From contig JAWQFJ010001307.1 in NCBI GenBank assembly GCA_034096865.1, positions 135,001 to 199,000 of the forward strand: a stretch of DNA of 64,000 nt. The letters are read 5' to 3'. The DNA comes from Theodoxus fluviatilis. Lineage: Eukaryota; Mollusca; Gastropoda; Cycloneritida; Neritidae. Below the pieces are notes generated by a model, which worked only from the letters and a program-made list of their open reading frames with translations, was not told where the DNA came from and searched no databases. Below, in pieces: positions 60,601 through 64,000 of the stretch. Made by a program: the position numbers and the translations under genes. Every line of letters begins with the position of its first letter. The stretch's first letter is position 1.

Positions 60601-63600
60601 ATGCGCACAGCCTGATGATCGCAGGAGGCAGCTATCAGGGCAGGCAAACGAAGGGCTCCTGATGATCGAGACGAATCGCACTAATGAGCCGCGCAGTCCA
60701 TGAGAAGATGGTGACACCGCACAAGAGCTCGTGAGTACGCCCTTGCCGTTACAAGGATGATACTTCCGCAAGCACCCAGCAATCTCCTTGCATATACAAG
60801 TTCCAAAGCCGTCACCGCTAACCACCAGAGTACCCCTCCCAATGAGCTATGGCTCAAAAGTTACACTACCGATGAGAAACATCCACGCATGGTGTGTGAA
60901 GGAAATATCCCCAACACTGAGAGGCCACATGACAGGCAAAGTGACTAGGCCACTATCATAGCCTGCACTTGACAACACATGACCCTGATGCTTTGAGGAG
61001 ACAGTGCAGCGGTGCATTCGGAGTTGTGACTCACCTGCGGGTCACCTTTATATCCTGAAAGCGACTTGTAATTCACTGAACACAAACACAATCGTGGACA
61101 TACAGTACAAGTCATGTCCATGGCTGGAGACTCACTCAATCATCTGGCCATAAAAAAGACCACTCCGAAACCCTTTCACTTTAGGGTCCTCAGGGGGGGG
61201 CGACAACGCATCAGCTATGTGCCTCCGGCCCATAGACACCATTCCAAACACGCGGACAGTGGTCGTTGGTGATTTCAGCGGCCAACCGAAGATCCTCCAC
61301 AGGCGTGTGTCCAAAGCTTTGGTCCGAGAAGCTCTGCGGTCATCGGCACATTCGAGTTAGCAACATCCGGGGACCAGGCTTTGATACAATCCACTCTTAA
61401 GGAACAACCCGGTTCCCAATTCCGACCTGGAACAGACAACCAACAATAGACGCAGGGTCAGTATTTCGATTCTTAATTAAGAGAAATTGTGCAAGAGAAA
61501 CGCGACACATTCGTTTTGAAGCTAAGACCGGCAGGAACCATAGAACTGGGTAAACATTCGCCTAGAAGACCGACACGATAAATCACCATAACCCGCGAGA
61601 ACCACCTCAGCTACGTATGTTAGATGTTTTTATATCATTCACAGTGAAGTGTACTCCTGCATATTTGTAAAGCCCGCCCCGCTTGTGGAGCAGTATTGAT
61701 TAGAGTGCTAGTCGCTTAGAGAACGATATACTGTATTATCTACTAAGTAGTAGATAGCTAGTCTCGTCAAACCCACGCTCAAAACAATACCGTAGTAGAT
61801 GCGAATATGGAGTCGGGATCTGTCCATGGGCCACTTGATGATTTCCTCGTAGATCCCACTCGGTGCTCGATAACTGATGGAGATCCGGGGAACTTTGGGT
61901 CACGCCTGCTGTGCGCCAGGTCCGTTGTTACCACTGCTCTATTGTCTGCCCAAGGCCTGGAGTGTCCCGTAGAACGCTGGTTGCGATCACGATTCAAAGA
62001 GTCACTGCAATTGATGGTCCACATCCCTGTCGGAAACAAACTGCAGGGTACTCCCCCCTAACTAATGTGATGTCTGGAAGGAAAGGGTGTTCTCAGAACT
62101 ACTGCCCTGGCTTGGCTGCAACGATGGCATTCGTCGCTGAAAACTCTGAGGTGAGTTTCAGCTGACGGATAGATGACCAAACCCCAGTTTTGTTCCGCAG
62201 TAATTGATGGATATAAATGATTGAGGGGGCACAAACACATTACTGTCGGCGATTGAACAGCCATGAGAAATTTGCAATTGGGGACCCAAAATGCATATGT
62301 AAGATTGTCTAAGTCTGAAGCAGACCTTGAAACAATAAGCTAAGGCATCCTTCCTTTGTAGACTTCATTGCACAGACATTGTCTGACATGTGATGCTGCT
62401 GAGCTCACTGGAATGAATTAACGCAAGTTGGGATGTATCAGAGTCATTGAGCAGAGAAGGCCATGGGTAATTGCTCTTAGTCACAATCAAGCGCTTTGAA
62501 TGTCGCTTGCGTCCACAGTGCGAAATCAGCCGTAACACAAGACAAAAACGGCTCCGAGACTGATATCCCTTTAATGATTGTAAAGGACGACGAAAAAGCC
62601 GCGATTTTGATTTGTACGATATGGGGTTTCCCGACTTTCCAGACTGGGCAGTCGATGCATGGCATTACTACACAATAGGTAAGCAGCATCATCGTGTACT
62701 CCAAAAAACCATAAATATAACTCCTGGCTAAGAGCTCATATATTGGTCAAGTTACATGCCTATACATTTTCCACGGCTGCTTAATGTGGGAGATCAAACA
62801 CACCACTAGACTAGGTCTGCATTTAATAGAATGACCAAGTTAGTAAGTAAGTAACTACTAATCGGCTTAGCGGCGAGAAGAGACACTCTGTACTTGTCCC
62901 AACTGATCTATTTTTCAATGAATAAACGATGAGATACACTTTTATTTATCCTACCTCAGACAAACTGCTTAGGTCGCATCTTCATCAGGAGTAGGAGCGT
63001 CGGGCCTCACAGTGCGAGGGAGAGCGTCGCCATTGTTGCTTTGACGCCGAGTATCGACGTCTACCCCTCGCTGAAGTGGGGGAGTAATAGAGGGGATGCG
63101 AGTCCGACCAGTGGCCGAGCACTGGAGTGAACTACGTAGGAGTTTCTGAGCGTCAGCTGCGTTACTACGTGCAGCCGTTGGTGGCGAATAAGCTTTTGCG
63201 TAGGTGAAGGTGTTGGTTGTCCCACACCCCCTACAGACGTGTGCCCATGGGCTATGCATGTTTCAGTGTTTTGGGATTTCAGACGGTCCCCAGCGAGGCC
63301 AGCACCAAGCTCCGAACCCAGAATTGCGGGTGAAAAACTAAGAAGAACAACAAATGCCGATGTTGCCCCCGCACCATTTTTGAGATAAGAACCGTCTACG
63401 GAACCTGGTTGCTAGTCGGACACCCACCGAATTGGACTACGAAATGGTGATTTTAAAACCTTATGTTATGGGGAATAAATAATACCAGATTAGGATACCA
63501 CTAGGGAAGTGTCAAAAGATATTAAAGAACAAAAAAGTACTCGTCAGCGTTAAAGCAACAATCGTTCTAGATAAAGATAGGGGTCTCGCCCGAGTGAAAA

Positions 63601-64000
63601 AACCCACAAGATGTCAGAACAGTGAGAGTCAACTTCATCGACGGTTGGACAGGATACCAAAAAAAAAAGCAGACTTACTCAAGGACGAAGCCTTAGGTGT
63701 TTTTTTTATGAAGTGAAATAAAGTGGTGGCAGGATACAGGTGGAGGTAGAAGATGTACAGAAAAGGGCATGAATCCTGTGGGGATCAACGGGTACGTTTG
63801 GCCACCCCTCGAAAACAAGGGAGAACGGAAAGGAGAAAGTTGGGGAAATGGTCTAGGAGACCCGCGAGAACAGGAGAGTCCCCACAACGGGACCCCGGAG
63901 GTTGCTGTACTTCCCCCGCTTGGCCATGGATAACAAAGACGTACGGAGGAGACCCAGCGACGAGTTTGTTTAATTGTAGTCGATTCTTTTCAGAACAGAC
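57600..64000. other. CpG-rich, microsatellite-poor DNA of unknown nature
   Basis: Base composition is balanced, CpG is frequent (five or six per 60 bases in places, such as 58381-58440) and microsatellites are almost absent, unlike the CLASP introns. The longest frames are about 100-128 codons, overlap on both strands, and show no recognisable domain. It could be decayed transposon DNA, an intergenic stretch or a misjoined contig. Confidence 0.4.

Overview
The window is animal nuclear DNA, most likely from a marine invertebrate and probably a mollusc. It shows long GT-AG introns, very long dinucleotide and trinucleotide microsatellites, foldback MITEs, hAT-type elements, and interspersed repeats full of TGACCTTGA motifs. 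The species call is an inference from repeat style, not from a diagnostic gene. There is no sign of bacterial gene organisation. Most open reading frames are intronic or microsatellite artefacts.

One gene dominates. It is an orthologue of CLASP (CLIP-associating protein; Orbit/MAST in flies) on the minus strand. Twenty-five exons between 49000 and 1121 can be joined with matching splice phases at every junction, giving exactly 3000 nt (1000 codons). In transcript order they encode part of the TOG1-TOG2 linker (48824-49000), a 39-nt microexon (45864-45902), TOG2 (43305 to about 39199), a Ser/Arg-rich EB1-binding linker with an SxIP motif (39405 to 15543), TOG3 (12169 to about 3162), and the linker leading to the C-terminal TOG/CLIP-binding domain (1880-1121). 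The C-terminal domain runs off the left edge. TOG1 was not found to the right. A possible alternative first exon at 27931-28057 lies beside a CpG-rich tract and would start a short isoform without TOG2.

The introns hold most of the unusual material: a 2.3-kb minisatellite with an inverted central block touching a 3' splice site (18.08-20.35 kb); a 65-bp tandem array built from an exon's own acceptor (16.68-17.12 kb); two copies of an ~860-bp TGACCTTGA repeat, one ending about 15 nt from a splice donor and one nested in a hAT-like element with a BED-type zinc-finger remnant (24.93-26.77 kb); a second hAT-like element (6.87-8.41 kb); a 607-bp MITE (9.98-10.58 kb); a small foldback MITE in two copies; and two LINE tails.

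From 49.0 to 54.1 kb the sequence is CpG-richer with no recognised gene. A 10-base N gap sits at 54109-54118. From the gap to about 57.6 kb there is AT-rich and low-complexity DNA. From about 57.6 kb to the end the sequence has frequent CpG, almost no microsatellites and only short ORFs, and nothing in it could be assigned.
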